From positions 1 through 7,962 of the forward strand of contig CAMCMW010000055.1 in the NCBI GenBank assembly GCA_945876155.1: 7,962 nucleotides of DNA, given 5' to 3'. The notes below the pieces were generated by a model that had not been told where the DNA came from, searched no databases, and worked only from the letters and a program-made list of their open reading frames with translations. This document shows, one piece after another, positions 1-6,198 of the stretch (position 1 is its first letter; the number at the start of each line of letters is the position of its first letter). Made by a program: the position numbers and the translations under genes. Origin of the DNA: an uncultured Ruminococcus sp. (lineage in GTDB: Bacteria > Bacillota > Clostridia > Oscillospirales > Ruminococcaceae).

Positions 1-210
1 GAAAACGACAAAAACGCATTTAAAATTTCCGCTGACGAATCGGAGTATTTAAGCGACTGTATTATTTCAAAGGAATGTGCCGGAATAAAGAAAAAAGCCG
101 GTAAAAACAGCATAAAAATAACCGTTTCAGACCTCTCTGAAAGTTTTCCGGATTCTCATTCACTTCTGTCACTCATAAAATTAACTGAGGATAAAATGTC
201 AGCCCTCTGA
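1..210 (+). CDS. C-terminal fragment of an unidentified protein
   Basis: Frame 1 is open from the window edge to a TGA at 208-210, giving 69 residues. The other two plus-strand frames stop within the first 51 bases, and codon use resembles the downstream genes, so this is very likely the 3' end of a real gene. The fragment is soluble-looking, rich in Lys, Ser, Asp and Glu, with two cysteines (in DCIIS and KECAG) and no membrane segment or motif I recognise. It ends 133 bases before the apbE start, separated by a gap containing a strong dyad, so it may belong to a different transcription unit. I cannot assign a function from this fragment. Confidence 0.6.
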   Translation, partial: ENDKNAFKISADESEYLSDCIISKECAGIKKKAGKNSIKITVSDLSESFPDSHSLLSLIKLTEDKMSAL

Positions 211-216
211 CTTTTT

Positions 217-250
217 ATAGTAAACGACAAATTTATTTGGAGTTTACTAT
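217..250. repeat. 34-bp near-perfect dyad upstream of the apbE-rnf operon
   Basis: Arm ATAGTAAAC (217-225) is the exact reverse complement of GTTTACTAT (242-250). Inside it CAAAT (228-232) pairs with ATTTG (235-239). The only non-pairing positions between these are GA (226-227) facing GA (240-241), a tandem G-A mismatch, and the central TT. The whole block is therefore symmetric about 233/234. It could be an operator for a dimeric regulator or an RNA hairpin. A canonical intrinsic terminator is less likely because only three T residues (250-252) follow before a G. I do not recognise it as a known regulator's site. Confidence 0.6.
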
Positions 251-285
251 TTGCTGATATGCACGCAGCGAACATAGTGAGCGGA

Positions 286-320
286 TGTGCAAAGCATTTA
301 CTATATTATAACATTTTTTA
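286..320 (+). promoter_or_regulatory. candidate promoter region for the apbE-rnf operon
   Basis: This AT-rich stretch just upstream of the apbE ribosome binding site contains overlapping -10-like hexamers (TACTAT at 299-304, TATTAT at 304-309). No convincing -35 hexamer lies 16-18 bases upstream of either, so the call rests mainly on position and base composition. ATTTACTAT (296-304) matches the dyad arm GTTTACTAT (242-250) in 8 of 9 bases, so a protein bound there would overlap the putative -10. This is a weak prediction. Confidence 0.25.
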
Positions 321-332
321 CTGCAAAAAAAA

Positions 333-337
333 AGAGG
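333..337 (+). promoter_or_regulatory. ribosome binding site deciding the apbE start
   Basis: AGAGG lies 6 bases before the ATG at 344. The longer in-frame reading from ATG 287 would add 19 residues ahead of the membrane anchor and has no Shine-Dalgarno-like sequence in front of it. This favours 344. Confidence 0.6.
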
Positions 338-343
338 TTTTTA

Positions 344-1339
344 ATGTTTTCAAAAAAATTCATAAGAAATGCTGCCTGGGTCATGGTTTTTGCGGCATTT
401 TCAGCGGCAGTTTTCATTGTGACAAAGCGTACCTTTTCTGAAAGTTCCGGCGGCTATGACTATAAAGCTGATTTTTTCGCTATGGATACTGTGGTATCAG
501 TCCGCAGCCAGAGTGATGTAACAAAGGGTATACAGGATATTTTCAGCGAGTATCAGAACGTCCTTGACTGCAACAGCGAGGACAGCGAGGTTTACCGCCT
601 TAATCAGCAAGGCAGTATAACCGCATCTGACATTCTCTCAGAAACTGTCCGCAGTGTGCTGAACCTTAACAGTCAGTACGGCAGTCTTACAGATATTACC
701 GTCGGCAGGCTGACTTCACTGTGGAACGTTACCGGAGAAAATCCCACTGTGCCGGAGGAAAGTGAGATAAAGGCGGCGCTGGAAACTGTGGGTACTGACA
801 ATTTAGTCACAGACGGCAGTGAAATCACTCTGAAAAACAATGCGGCTCTTGACTTCGGAGCAGTAGGCAAGGGGGCGGTGCTTGATTCATGTCTTGACTA
901 TCTTGAAGAGAACAACTGCAAAAAGACCTACATTTCAACAGGCTCTTCCCTGCTCCTTTACGGAGAGGGCAGTTTTGACGTGAGCATTACCAGTCCCGAC
1001 GGAGGAATACTGGCGGCTGTGAAAACTGAGCAGTGCTTTCTTTCCACCTCCGGAGGCTATGAACGCTATTTTGAGGTTGACGGCAAAACTTACTGTCACA
1101 TCATAGACCCACGCACCGGATACCCGACAGAAACCGACCTTACAACAGTAACAGTATTCTCGGACAGCGGAATTGAATCGGACTTTCTGTCCACCATGAT
1201 TTTTTCAGACGGCAGTGAAAATATTGAAAAGTATCTCCATTCGGATAAATACAAAATATTCGCCGCCGATAAAAATAAAAAGCTTTATGTAAGCGACGGT
1301 CTTGATTATGAGGTAAGCGATGAATCATACGGAAAATAA
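344..1339 (+). CDS. apbE: ApbE-family FMN transferase (flavin:protein transferase), membrane-anchored
   Basis: Predicted to transfer FMN from FAD to a threonine of target proteins, here most likely RnfD and RnfG encoded downstream. The product is 331 residues, normal for the family. A basic N-terminus is followed by one hydrophobic segment (about 9-27) with no lipobox cysteine, so it is probably an uncleaved anchor with the enzyme outside the membrane. ApbE landmarks appear in order: FAMDT (45-49), DFGAVGKG (170-177), STSGGYERYF (234-243), HIIDPRTGYP (252-261) and a metal-binding-type SDFLST (279-284). Several differ from the forms I know best (FxMGT, GGIAKG, ADALST), suggesting a divergent clade, but the H-DP-TG-P core is intact. 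The last 20 bases overlap the next gene. ATG 344 was chosen because of its ribosome binding site and the typical anchor that follows. Confidence 0.9.
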   Translation: MFSKKFIRNAAWVMVFAAFSAAVFIVTKRTFSESSGGYDYKADFFAMDTVVSVRSQSDVTKGIQDIFSEYQNVLDCNSEDSEVYRLNQQGSITASDILSETVRSVLNLNSQYGSLTDITVGRLTSLWNVTGENPTVPEESEIKAALETVGTDNLVTDGSEITLKNNAALDFGAVGKGAVLDSCLDYLEENNCKKTYISTGSSLLLYGEGSFDVSITSPDGGILAAVKTEQCFLSTSGGYERYFEVDGKTYCHIIDPRTGYPTETDLTTVTVFSDSGIESDFLSTMIFSDGSENIEKYLHSDKYKIFAADKNKKLYVSDGLDYEVSDESYGK

Positions 1340-1673
1340 AAGACTTATAACCAGGCGTGACGCAATTATTATAGGTATCATTCTTGCCGCCGGGGTGCTT
1401 GCACTGGTGCTTTTCGGAACACATTCACGATACGGCTCAAAGGCGGTAATTTCCGTTGACGGAAAAACGGTTAAAACTATAACCCTTTCAAATCTGTCAA
1501 GGACGTATGAGCTTGACGAGGCAAAGGGCGCAGTCATTGAAATGAAGGACGGCGCAATTTGCGTTTACAGCTCCGACTGTCCCGATAAGATATGCGTAAA
1601 CACAGGCTATATTTCAAAGAAAGGCGAAAAAATAGTATGTCTGCCGAAAAAACTCATAATAGAAATAGAGTAG
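1320..1673 (+). CDS. NusG domain II-containing membrane-anchored protein (EetA-like)
   Basis: A 117-residue protein with a charged N-terminus, one membrane helix (about 14-33) and a small domain outside the membrane. That domain matches the NusG_II family pattern: GKTVKTITL near 48-56, a C81/C87 pair, CPDKICVNTG (87-96) and GEKIVCLPKKL (102-112). These cysteine and glycine positions are the family's hallmark. It is not the transcription factor NusG: the KOW and NGN domains are absent. Small proteins of this type occur beside ApbE and Gx-transporter genes. From memory, EetA of Gram-positive extracellular electron transfer loci belongs here. It begins inside the apbE 3' end (20-nt overlap) and overlaps the next gene by at least 37 nt, so the three are tightly coupled. 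A role in flavin or redox chemistry at the outer membrane face is inferred from context. The biochemical activity is unknown. Confidence 0.85.
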   Translation: MNHTENKRLITRRDAIIIGIILAAGVLALVLFGTHSRYGSKAVISVDGKTVKTITLSNLSRTYELDEAKGAVIEMKDGAICVYSSDCPDKICVNTGYISKKGEKIVCLPKKLIIEIE

Positions 1674-2167
1674 AAAAAAGCAGAAATATTGCTTTATGCG
1701 GAATACTTCTTGCACTATCCGCCGGAATTTCCGCAGCCGAAAGCATGATACCGCTGCCGCTGGGAGTTAAACCGGGTTTTTCAAATCTTCCGGTTATGTA
1801 CTCCATGTCAAGGCAGGGCGGAAAGTACGGTTTTGCAATATGCCTTTTAAAATCGGTTTTTGTTCTTCTGACAAGGGGCGTCACCGCTTTTTTTATGTCT
1901 TTAACCGGCGGTGTGCTTTCATATATAGTAATGCTTGTACTTTACAAAAAAACAAACGTATCTCTTATGCTTATGAGCATAACGGGTGCGTTAATTCACA
2001 ATTTCGGTCAGCTGTGTGCGGCGTCGGTTATTATGCACACGGCGGTTTTCGGCTACAGTCCTGTTATGATTATCTCCGGCTGTATTGCAGGAGCGGTAAC
2101 AGGAGCAGTCTTAAAACTGCTGTTTAACGCCATGGACAAAGCTGACTCAAACCAAGGAGGAAAATAA
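1637..2167 (+). CDS. Gx transporter family membrane protein (Hpre_diP_synt_I type, EetB-like)
   Basis: A 176-residue, strongly hydrophobic protein with about five membrane segments. It carries the family signature LALSAGISAAESMIPLPLGV (26-45) followed by KPGFSN (45-50), then SLTGGVLSY (88-96) and GALIHNFGQL (117-126). The family is often mislabelled heptaprenyl diphosphate synthase component I, but it has no prenyltransferase motifs and is related in fold to small substrate-binding membrane proteins of the ECF type. From memory, EetB of flavin-based extracellular electron transfer loci is a member. Supply of a flavin or quinone-related molecule to the Rnf/ApbE system is a guess from context. 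ATG 1637 is preferred over ATG 1592, which lacks a Shine-Dalgarno, while AAAGAAAGG lies at 1616-1624. No usual start codon follows before the first helix, so overlap with the preceding gene is forced. The stop overlaps the rnfC start by 1 nt. Confidence 0.85.
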   Translation: MSAEKTHNRNRVEKSRNIALCGILLALSAGISAAESMIPLPLGVKPGFSNLPVMYSMSRQGGKYGFAICLLKSVFVLLTRGVTAFFMSLTGGVLSYIVMLVLYKKTNVSLMLMSITGALIHNFGQLCAASVIMHTAVFGYSPVMIISGCIAGAVTGAVLKLLFNAMDKADSNQGGK

Positions 2168-3444
2168 TGAAAAGACTAAACGGAGTACGTTTATCTCACC
2201 GGAAGGGTACAGCGACTTCTCACACTGTAAGAATTCCCCTGCCGGAACAGGTAACAATTCCAATGCTCATGAACATGGGCGCACCATGCACTCCGCTTGT
2301 TAAAGCCGGAGACACTGTTTCTGTAGGACAGAAAATCGGCGATACTGACGCTTTTATGTCAGTACCTGTCCATTCGTCCGTTTCGGGTACGGTAAAAGCA
2401 ATATCCGATTTAAAGCTTGCAAACGGAAACACCTGCAAGGCAGTCACAATCGAAACAGACGGAAACCAGACTGTTTCAGAGGAAGTAAAACCGCCTGTGG
2501 TACACTCAAAAGAGGAGTTCATCAAAGCCATAAGAGAAAGCGGTATAACTGGTCTGGGCGGTGCGGGATTCCCGACCCACATCAAGCTTAATCCGAAAAC
2601 TCCCGTTGATACCCTTATTATCAACGCCGCCGAGTGTGAACCGTACATAACCTCAGACCACAGACAGATGCTGGAAGATCCGGATTCAATCATTGACGGA
2701 ATCCAGACTGTTATGAAGTACCTGAAAATCGAGTCCGCAGTAATCGGCATTGAAAACAACAAGCCGGACGCAATTTCGCTCCTTACTCAGAAAACCTCGT
2801 CTTTCCCGGACATCACCGTAAAGGCTCTGCCGGCAAGCTATCCGCAGGGTGCTGAAAAGGTGCTTATCTACAATACTGTGGGACGCATAGTCATGGAAGG
2901 ACAGCTTCCGTCTGACACCGGAGCAGTGGTTCTCAACGTTTCAACAGCGGCGCAGATATCCCACTACATGAAAACCGGTATGCCTATTACCGAAAGGCGT
3001 ATAACCGTTGACGGCGATATCGTTTCAAAGCCATGCAATGTTTTTGCACCGATAGGTACTGCTTTTTCGGAAGTTCTCGCCTATGCACAGTGCGACACCG
3101 AAAAACTGAAAAAGCTTATTGCCGGAGGCCCTATGATGGGAGCCTGTGCATTTGACCTGACAACTCCCGTCGTAAAGGGTACAAACGCCATACTTGCTTT
3201 TGAAAAGTACTCCGAACCAACAGTTACAAACTGTATCCGCTGCGGCAGATGTATAAAGGCGTGTCCGTTTAACCTTATGCCGACTGAAATGGAAAAGGCT
3301 TACCAGAAACGTGACATCGAAACTCTCAAAGCCTTAAAGGTAACCCTCTGCATGAACTGCGGCTGCTGTACCTACGTCTGTCCTGCCGGACGAAAGCTTG
3401 CTGAAACTAACCAGCTTGCAAAAGCGCTTATTCCAAGAAACTGA
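2167..3444 (+). CDS. rnfC: Rnf complex subunit RnfC (NADH-side flavin and iron-sulfur subunit)
   Basis: Peripheral cytoplasmic subunit of the ferredoxin:NAD+ oxidoreductase, predicted to exchange electrons with NAD(H). At 425 residues it has the short form typical of Clostridia, without the long C-terminal repeats of enterobacterial RsxC. The N-terminal RnfC barrel-sandwich region (about 20-100) is followed by the Complex I 51K-like Rossmann region with GLGGAGFPTHIKL (129-141) and NAAECEPYITSDHR (153-166). A SLBB-like stretch lies near 275-320. Two [4Fe-4S] motifs follow: C356/C359/C362/C366 (CIRCGRCIKACP) and C395/C398/C401/C405 (CMNCGCCTYVCP). An extra C400 sits inside the second. The start is supported by AAGGAGG at 2154-2160, six bases before the ATG, and the ATG overlaps the upstream TAA by one base. 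It opens the core rnfCDGEAB cluster. Confidence 0.97.
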   Translation: MKRLNGVRLSHRKGTATSHTVRIPLPEQVTIPMLMNMGAPCTPLVKAGDTVSVGQKIGDTDAFMSVPVHSSVSGTVKAISDLKLANGNTCKAVTIETDGNQTVSEEVKPPVVHSKEEFIKAIRESGITGLGGAGFPTHIKLNPKTPVDTLIINAAECEPYITSDHRQMLEDPDSIIDGIQTVMKYLKIESAVIGIENNKPDAISLLTQKTSSFPDITVKALPASYPQGAEKVLIYNTVGRIVMEGQLPSDTGAVVLNVSTAAQISHYMKTGMPITERRITVDGDIVSKPCNVFAPIGTAFSEVLAYAQCDTEKLKKLIAGGPMMGACAFDLTTPVVKGTNAILAFEKYSEPTVTNCIRCGRCIKACPFNLMPTEMEKAYQKRDIETLKALKVTLCMNCGCCTYVCPAGRKLAETNQLAKALIPRN

Positions 3445-3445
3445 C

Positions 3446-3452
3446 AGAAAGG
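3446..3452 (+). promoter_or_regulatory. Shine-Dalgarno-like AGAAAGG abutting the rnfD ATG
   Basis: The only purine-rich ribosome binding sequence between rnfC and rnfD touches the ATG at 3453 with no spacer. It could serve a TTG at 3465 about 12 bases away, which would shorten RnfD by four residues. Alternatively rnfD may rely on ribosomes terminating at the rnfC stop (3442-3444), eight bases upstream. Confidence 0.45.
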
Positions 3453-4427
3453 ATGAACAGAACATTGAATATTTTAAGAATATCTCCCTCGCCCCATGTC
3501 AAGGACAGCATGACAACACAGCGTGTTATGCTCTGCGTTATTTTAGCGCTTATGCCGTCCGTGATTTCCGCCGGATACTACTTCGGATTCAGGGCGATCA
3601 TGCTTATTGCATTCTGCATACTCTCCTGCGTATTTTTTGAGGGTGTGACACGAATTATAATGAAAAGAGAACAGACTATAGGTGACATGAGTGCCGTGCT
3701 GACCGGACTGCTCCTTGCTCTCAATCTTCCTGTAACCCTCCCTTTCTGGCAGGCGCTTATAGGCTGTTTTGTGGCTATCGTTGTGGTGAAACAGCTTTTC
3801 GGCGGTCTGGGACAGAATTTTGCAAACCCGGCTATCGTAGGAAGAATAGTGCTTATGCTGTCCTTTACTTCAAATATGACAACATGGGCACTGCCTAAAT
3901 ATTACAACACACTGAAAGACTCCGACACCTTTGTTACAATCGGCAGCAGCAAGATACTGACCGGCGCAACTCCCCTTGTGACAGGTAATGCGTCCTACAA
4001 AGATTTATTCCTTGGAAACGTTGGCGGCTGTATCGGTGAAACCTGCGCTCTTGCTCTGTTAATAGGCGGCGTTTACCTCATAATCAGAGGTATCATCTCC
4101 CCTGTTACCCCTGTTGCATTTATCGGCACTGTTGCCCTTTTAGACCTCGTTGCCGGAAACGATGTGATTTACAATATGCTTGCCGGCGGTCTTTTCCTGG
4201 GCGCATTCTTCATGGCAACAGACTACGTCACAACACCGATAACCAACAAAGGTAAACTGATATTCGGTATCGGCTGCGGACTTATCACCTTTATTATAAG
4301 ACAGTTCGGCAGTTATCCGGAGGGCGTTTCATTCTCGATTCTTCTTATGAATATCGTAACGCCTTATATCGACAGATTCACAATGACTAAGCCTTTCGGT
4401 GCTAAAAAGGAGGTAAAGCAGAAATGA
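3453..4427 (+). CDS. rnfD: Rnf complex subunit RnfD (integral membrane, covalent FMN)
   Basis: Integral membrane subunit homologous to NqrB, part of the electron path and ion-translocating core. The 324 residues include about nine or ten hydrophobic helices. Family marks seen: N-terminal SPSPHVKDSMTTQRVM (11-26), GGLGQNFANPAIVGR (117-131), the flavinylation motif LTGATPL (169-175) with T173 the expected FMN-linked residue, and FMATDYVTTP (253-262). The residue three before the T of TGAT is Lys (K167), where I would expect Asp in many homologues. The protein ends in a basic tail. The ATG has a poorly spaced ribosome binding site, so the exact start is uncertain (alternative TTG at 3465). It follows rnfC by 8 nt and its TGA overlaps the rnfG ATG in an ATGA arrangement, indicating translational coupling. 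Confidence 0.96.
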   Translation: MNRTLNILRISPSPHVKDSMTTQRVMLCVILALMPSVISAGYYFGFRAIMLIAFCILSCVFFEGVTRIIMKREQTIGDMSAVLTGLLLALNLPVTLPFWQALIGCFVAIVVVKQLFGGLGQNFANPAIVGRIVLMLSFTSNMTTWALPKYYNTLKDSDTFVTIGSSKILTGATPLVTGNASYKDLFLGNVGGCIGETCALALLIGGVYLIIRGIISPVTPVAFIGTVALLDLVAGNDVIYNMLAGGLFLGAFFMATDYVTTPITNKGKLIFGIGCGLITFIIRQFGSYPEGVSFSILLMNIVTPYIDRFTMTKPFGAKKEVKQK

Positions 4428-4945
4428 AAGAAAAAATAATGCCGCCTTTAGTGCTGATGCTTATTTCAGTTATTGTCTGTGCGCTCCTTGTTGCCGCAAA
4501 TGCTGCCACTAAGGATAAAATTGTAAAGGCGCAGGAGGATAAATTCAACAAGTCACTTTCTGACACTTTCGGCGACGCTGACTACTCTTCCGTTGATATC
4601 GACATTGATGGTATCGACTCTGTAACCCGTGACCAGAACGGCAGAATTATCTTTGAAGTTACAGCAGATGGTTACGCAAAAGGCGGTCTGCACCTCCTTA
4701 TCGGTTTTGACGGTGAGGGTTCAATTGAGGGAATAAGCTTTCTTTCAATCGGCGAAACTCCGGGACTGGGTACAAAGGTTCAGGAGGACGCAAGCTTTAT
4801 TGAACAGTTCAAAGGCGTGTCTTCCGCTGACTACGATTTCAGCACAATTACCGGTGCTACCTACTCTTCAAAGGGTATGAAGTCAGCAGTTGACCTTGCG
4901 CTGAACGCTTACACTGAACACAAGGAGGAAATTTTAAATGGGTAA
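4424..4945 (+). CDS. rnfG: Rnf complex subunit RnfG (membrane-anchored, covalent FMN)
   Basis: The 173-residue electron-transfer subunit homologous to NqrC. One N-terminal helix (about 7-27) anchors an extracytoplasmic FMN-binding domain. Diagnostic motifs are SIGETPGLGTKV (108-119) and TITGATYSSKGM (141-152). T146 is the expected covalent FMN attachment site and the target of ApbE. The position three before the TGAT threonine is Ser (S140) rather than the Asp I expect in many ApbE target motifs. AAGGAGG at 4407-4413 lies ten bases before the ATG, which overlaps the rnfD stop by four bases. Its 3' end overlaps rnfE by eight bases. The length is slightly short for RnfG but all core motifs are present. 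Confidence 0.96.
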   Translation: MKEKIMPPLVLMLISVIVCALLVAANAATKDKIVKAQEDKFNKSLSDTFGDADYSSVDIDIDGIDSVTRDQNGRIIFEVTADGYAKGGLHLLIGFDGEGSIEGISFLSIGETPGLGTKVQEDASFIEQFKGVSSADYDFSTITGATYSSKGMKSAVDLALNAYTEHKEEILNG

Positions 4946-5600
4946 TCTGAAAGAATTTACCAAAGGTCTTATAAAGGAAAACCCTACCCTTGTGGGACTT
5001 TTAGGAATGTGTCCGACTCTTGCAGTCACCACACAGGCTGTAAACGGAATTGGTATGGGGCTTGCGACCACGTTCGTTCTGTTAGGCTCAAATATTGTTA
5101 TATCACTGCTTAAAAAGGTGATTCCAAAGTCAGTCAAACTCCCCTGCTATATCGTAATTATCGCAGGTTTTGTAACCCTCATAAGCTTTCTGCTCCACGG
5201 CTTTGTGCCGAGCCTTTATGACGCTCTGGGAACGTTCCTCAGCCTTATCACTGTAAACTGTATTATCTTAGGTCGTGCGGAGATGTTTGCCTGCAAAAAC
5301 AAGGTTATCCCCTCCGCCCTTGACGGTCTTGGAATGGGACTGGGATTCACTCTCTCCCTTTTCATAATGGGTTCTGTAAGAGAAATTTTAGGTTCAGGCT
5401 CATGGATGGGCATTGACATTCCGTTTATAACACAGCCTATGTCAGTATTTGTTATGTCCGCCGGAGGATTTTTCGTACTGGGCGTTGTTATCGCACTGGT
5501 CAACAAGATTGCCGGAAAGAAACCGCCGCAGAAGATTGGCTGTGCCGGCTGTCCTAATGCCGCAAACTGTTCCGGAAGAAAGGGAGGCGCTGAAGAATAA
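4938..5600 (+). CDS. rnfE: Rnf complex subunit RnfE (integral membrane) with cysteine-rich tail
   Basis: The 220-residue integral membrane subunit (NqrD/RsxE family) with about six helices, paired with RnfA in the ion-translocating core. C25 (GMCPTLAV) and C108 (TVNCIILG) are the conserved cysteines expected to co-ligate an intramembrane iron-sulfur cluster with RnfA. The body ends near 193, and a polar tail carries GCAGCPNAANC (201-211) with C202, C205 and C211. That is a three-cysteine cluster absent from proteobacterial RsxE, though I believe similar tails exist in clostridial homologues. AAGGAGG at 4922-4928 lies nine bases before the ATG. The TAA overlaps the rnfA ATG by one base. Confidence 0.96.
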   Translation: MGNLKEFTKGLIKENPTLVGLLGMCPTLAVTTQAVNGIGMGLATTFVLLGSNIVISLLKKVIPKSVKLPCYIVIIAGFVTLISFLLHGFVPSLYDALGTFLSLITVNCIILGRAEMFACKNKVIPSALDGLGMGLGFTLSLFIMGSVREILGSGSWMGIDIPFITQPMSVFVMSAGGFFVLGVVIALVNKIAGKKPPQKIGCAGCPNAANCSGRKGGAEE

Positions 5601-6178
5601 TGAAATCAATTCTTGTAATTATGATATCGGCAGTGTTTGTCGATAACTTTGTACTGTCGAAATTTATGGGTATCTGTCCGTTCCTCGGCGTTTCAAAAAA
5701 GCTTTCATCAAGCCTTGGAATGGGTGCAGCCGTTATATTTGTAATGACCTGTGCTACTGCCATTACCTACCCCGTTTACTGGTACGTTTTAGTACCCAAC
5801 AATCTTCAATACCTGAACACCGTTGCGTTTATCCTTATAATTGCCCTGTTTGTACAGCTTGTTGAGATAGCGCTCAAAAAGGTAATGCCGCCCCTTTACA
5901 ATTCTCTGGGCGTTTATCTGCCCCTTATCACTACAAACTGTGCCGTACTGGGTGTTACGCTCCTTAATATTGACAACGGCTACACATTTTTACAGTCAAT
6001 CATCAATGCGGTATTTGCCGGAGTGGGATTCTCCCTTGCGCTTATTCTCTTTTCGGGAGTACGCTCAAAGCTGGAAACAGCGGATATTCCTGCAACCTTC
6101 AAGGGAATACCGTCCACACTTATTGCAGCGTCCATCGTTTCGTTAAGCTTTATGGCTTTTTCGGGACTTATCAGCTGA
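5600..6178 (+). CDS. rnfA: Rnf complex subunit RnfA (integral membrane)
   Basis: The 192-residue integral membrane subunit (NqrE/RsxA family), about six helices, inverted in topology relative to RnfE and forming its pseudo-symmetric partner. The N-terminal VDNFVLSKFMGICPFLGVSK (14-33) and TTNCAVLGVTLLN (111-123) are highly typical. C26 and C114 are the predicted ligands for the cluster shared with RnfE. The size is normal for the family. The start is set by the one-base overlap with the rnfE TAA and by a purine-rich AGGGAGG at 5581-5587, twelve bases upstream of the ATG and inside rnfE. A 20-nt gap with its own ribosome binding site separates it from rnfB. Confidence 0.97.
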   Translation: MKSILVIMISAVFVDNFVLSKFMGICPFLGVSKKLSSSLGMGAAVIFVMTCATAITYPVYWYVLVPNNLQYLNTVAFILIIALFVQLVEIALKKVMPPLYNSLGVYLPLITTNCAVLGVTLLNIDNGYTFLQSIINAVFAGVGFSLALILFSGVRSKLETADIPATFKGIPSTLIAASIVSLSFMAFSGLIS

Positions 6179-6198
6179 CGGAAAGGAGTACATAAAAA

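Noticed and set aside
250..293. TTTGC/GCAAA and TGCAC/GTGCA pairings suggesting a second hairpin
   Set aside because: The stems are only five bases each, share bases, and enclose an unpaired interior. Too weak to report as a structure.
211..343. FMN riboswitch upstream of the flavin-related operon
   Set aside because: The gap is too short and AT-rich, and none of the conserved RFN-element blocks are present. The visible structure is a simple dyad.
259..441. 60-residue plus-strand open frame across the apbE leader
   Set aside because: It is out of frame with apbE and overlaps its anchor. It lacks a Shine-Dalgarno sequence and its composition looks non-coding.
1320..1673. Transcription elongation factor NusG
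   Set aside because: The protein has a membrane helix and only the domain II-type cysteine motifs. The NGN and KOW domains that define the transcription factor are missing.
1637..2167. Heptaprenyl diphosphate synthase component I as an enzymatic function
   Set aside because: This is a legacy family label. The sequence is a small polytopic membrane protein without the aspartate-rich motifs of prenyl synthases and with no partner subunit gene here.
2220..2762. 180-residue minus-strand open frame
   Set aside because: It lies fully inside rnfC, whose plus-strand product has clear family motifs over this stretch. The minus product has no recognisable domain and is a shadow frame.
5216..5506. 96-residue minus-strand open frame inside rnfE
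   Set aside because: rnfE is confidently coding on the plus strand here. The minus frame has no ribosome binding site or family resemblance.
3453..5600. Na+-translocating NADH:quinone reductase (Nqr) instead of Rnf
   Set aside because: The subunits are homologous, but the presence of rnfB with ferredoxin motifs and rnfC with two [4Fe-4S] motifs, and the absence of nqrA and nqrF, identify Rnf.
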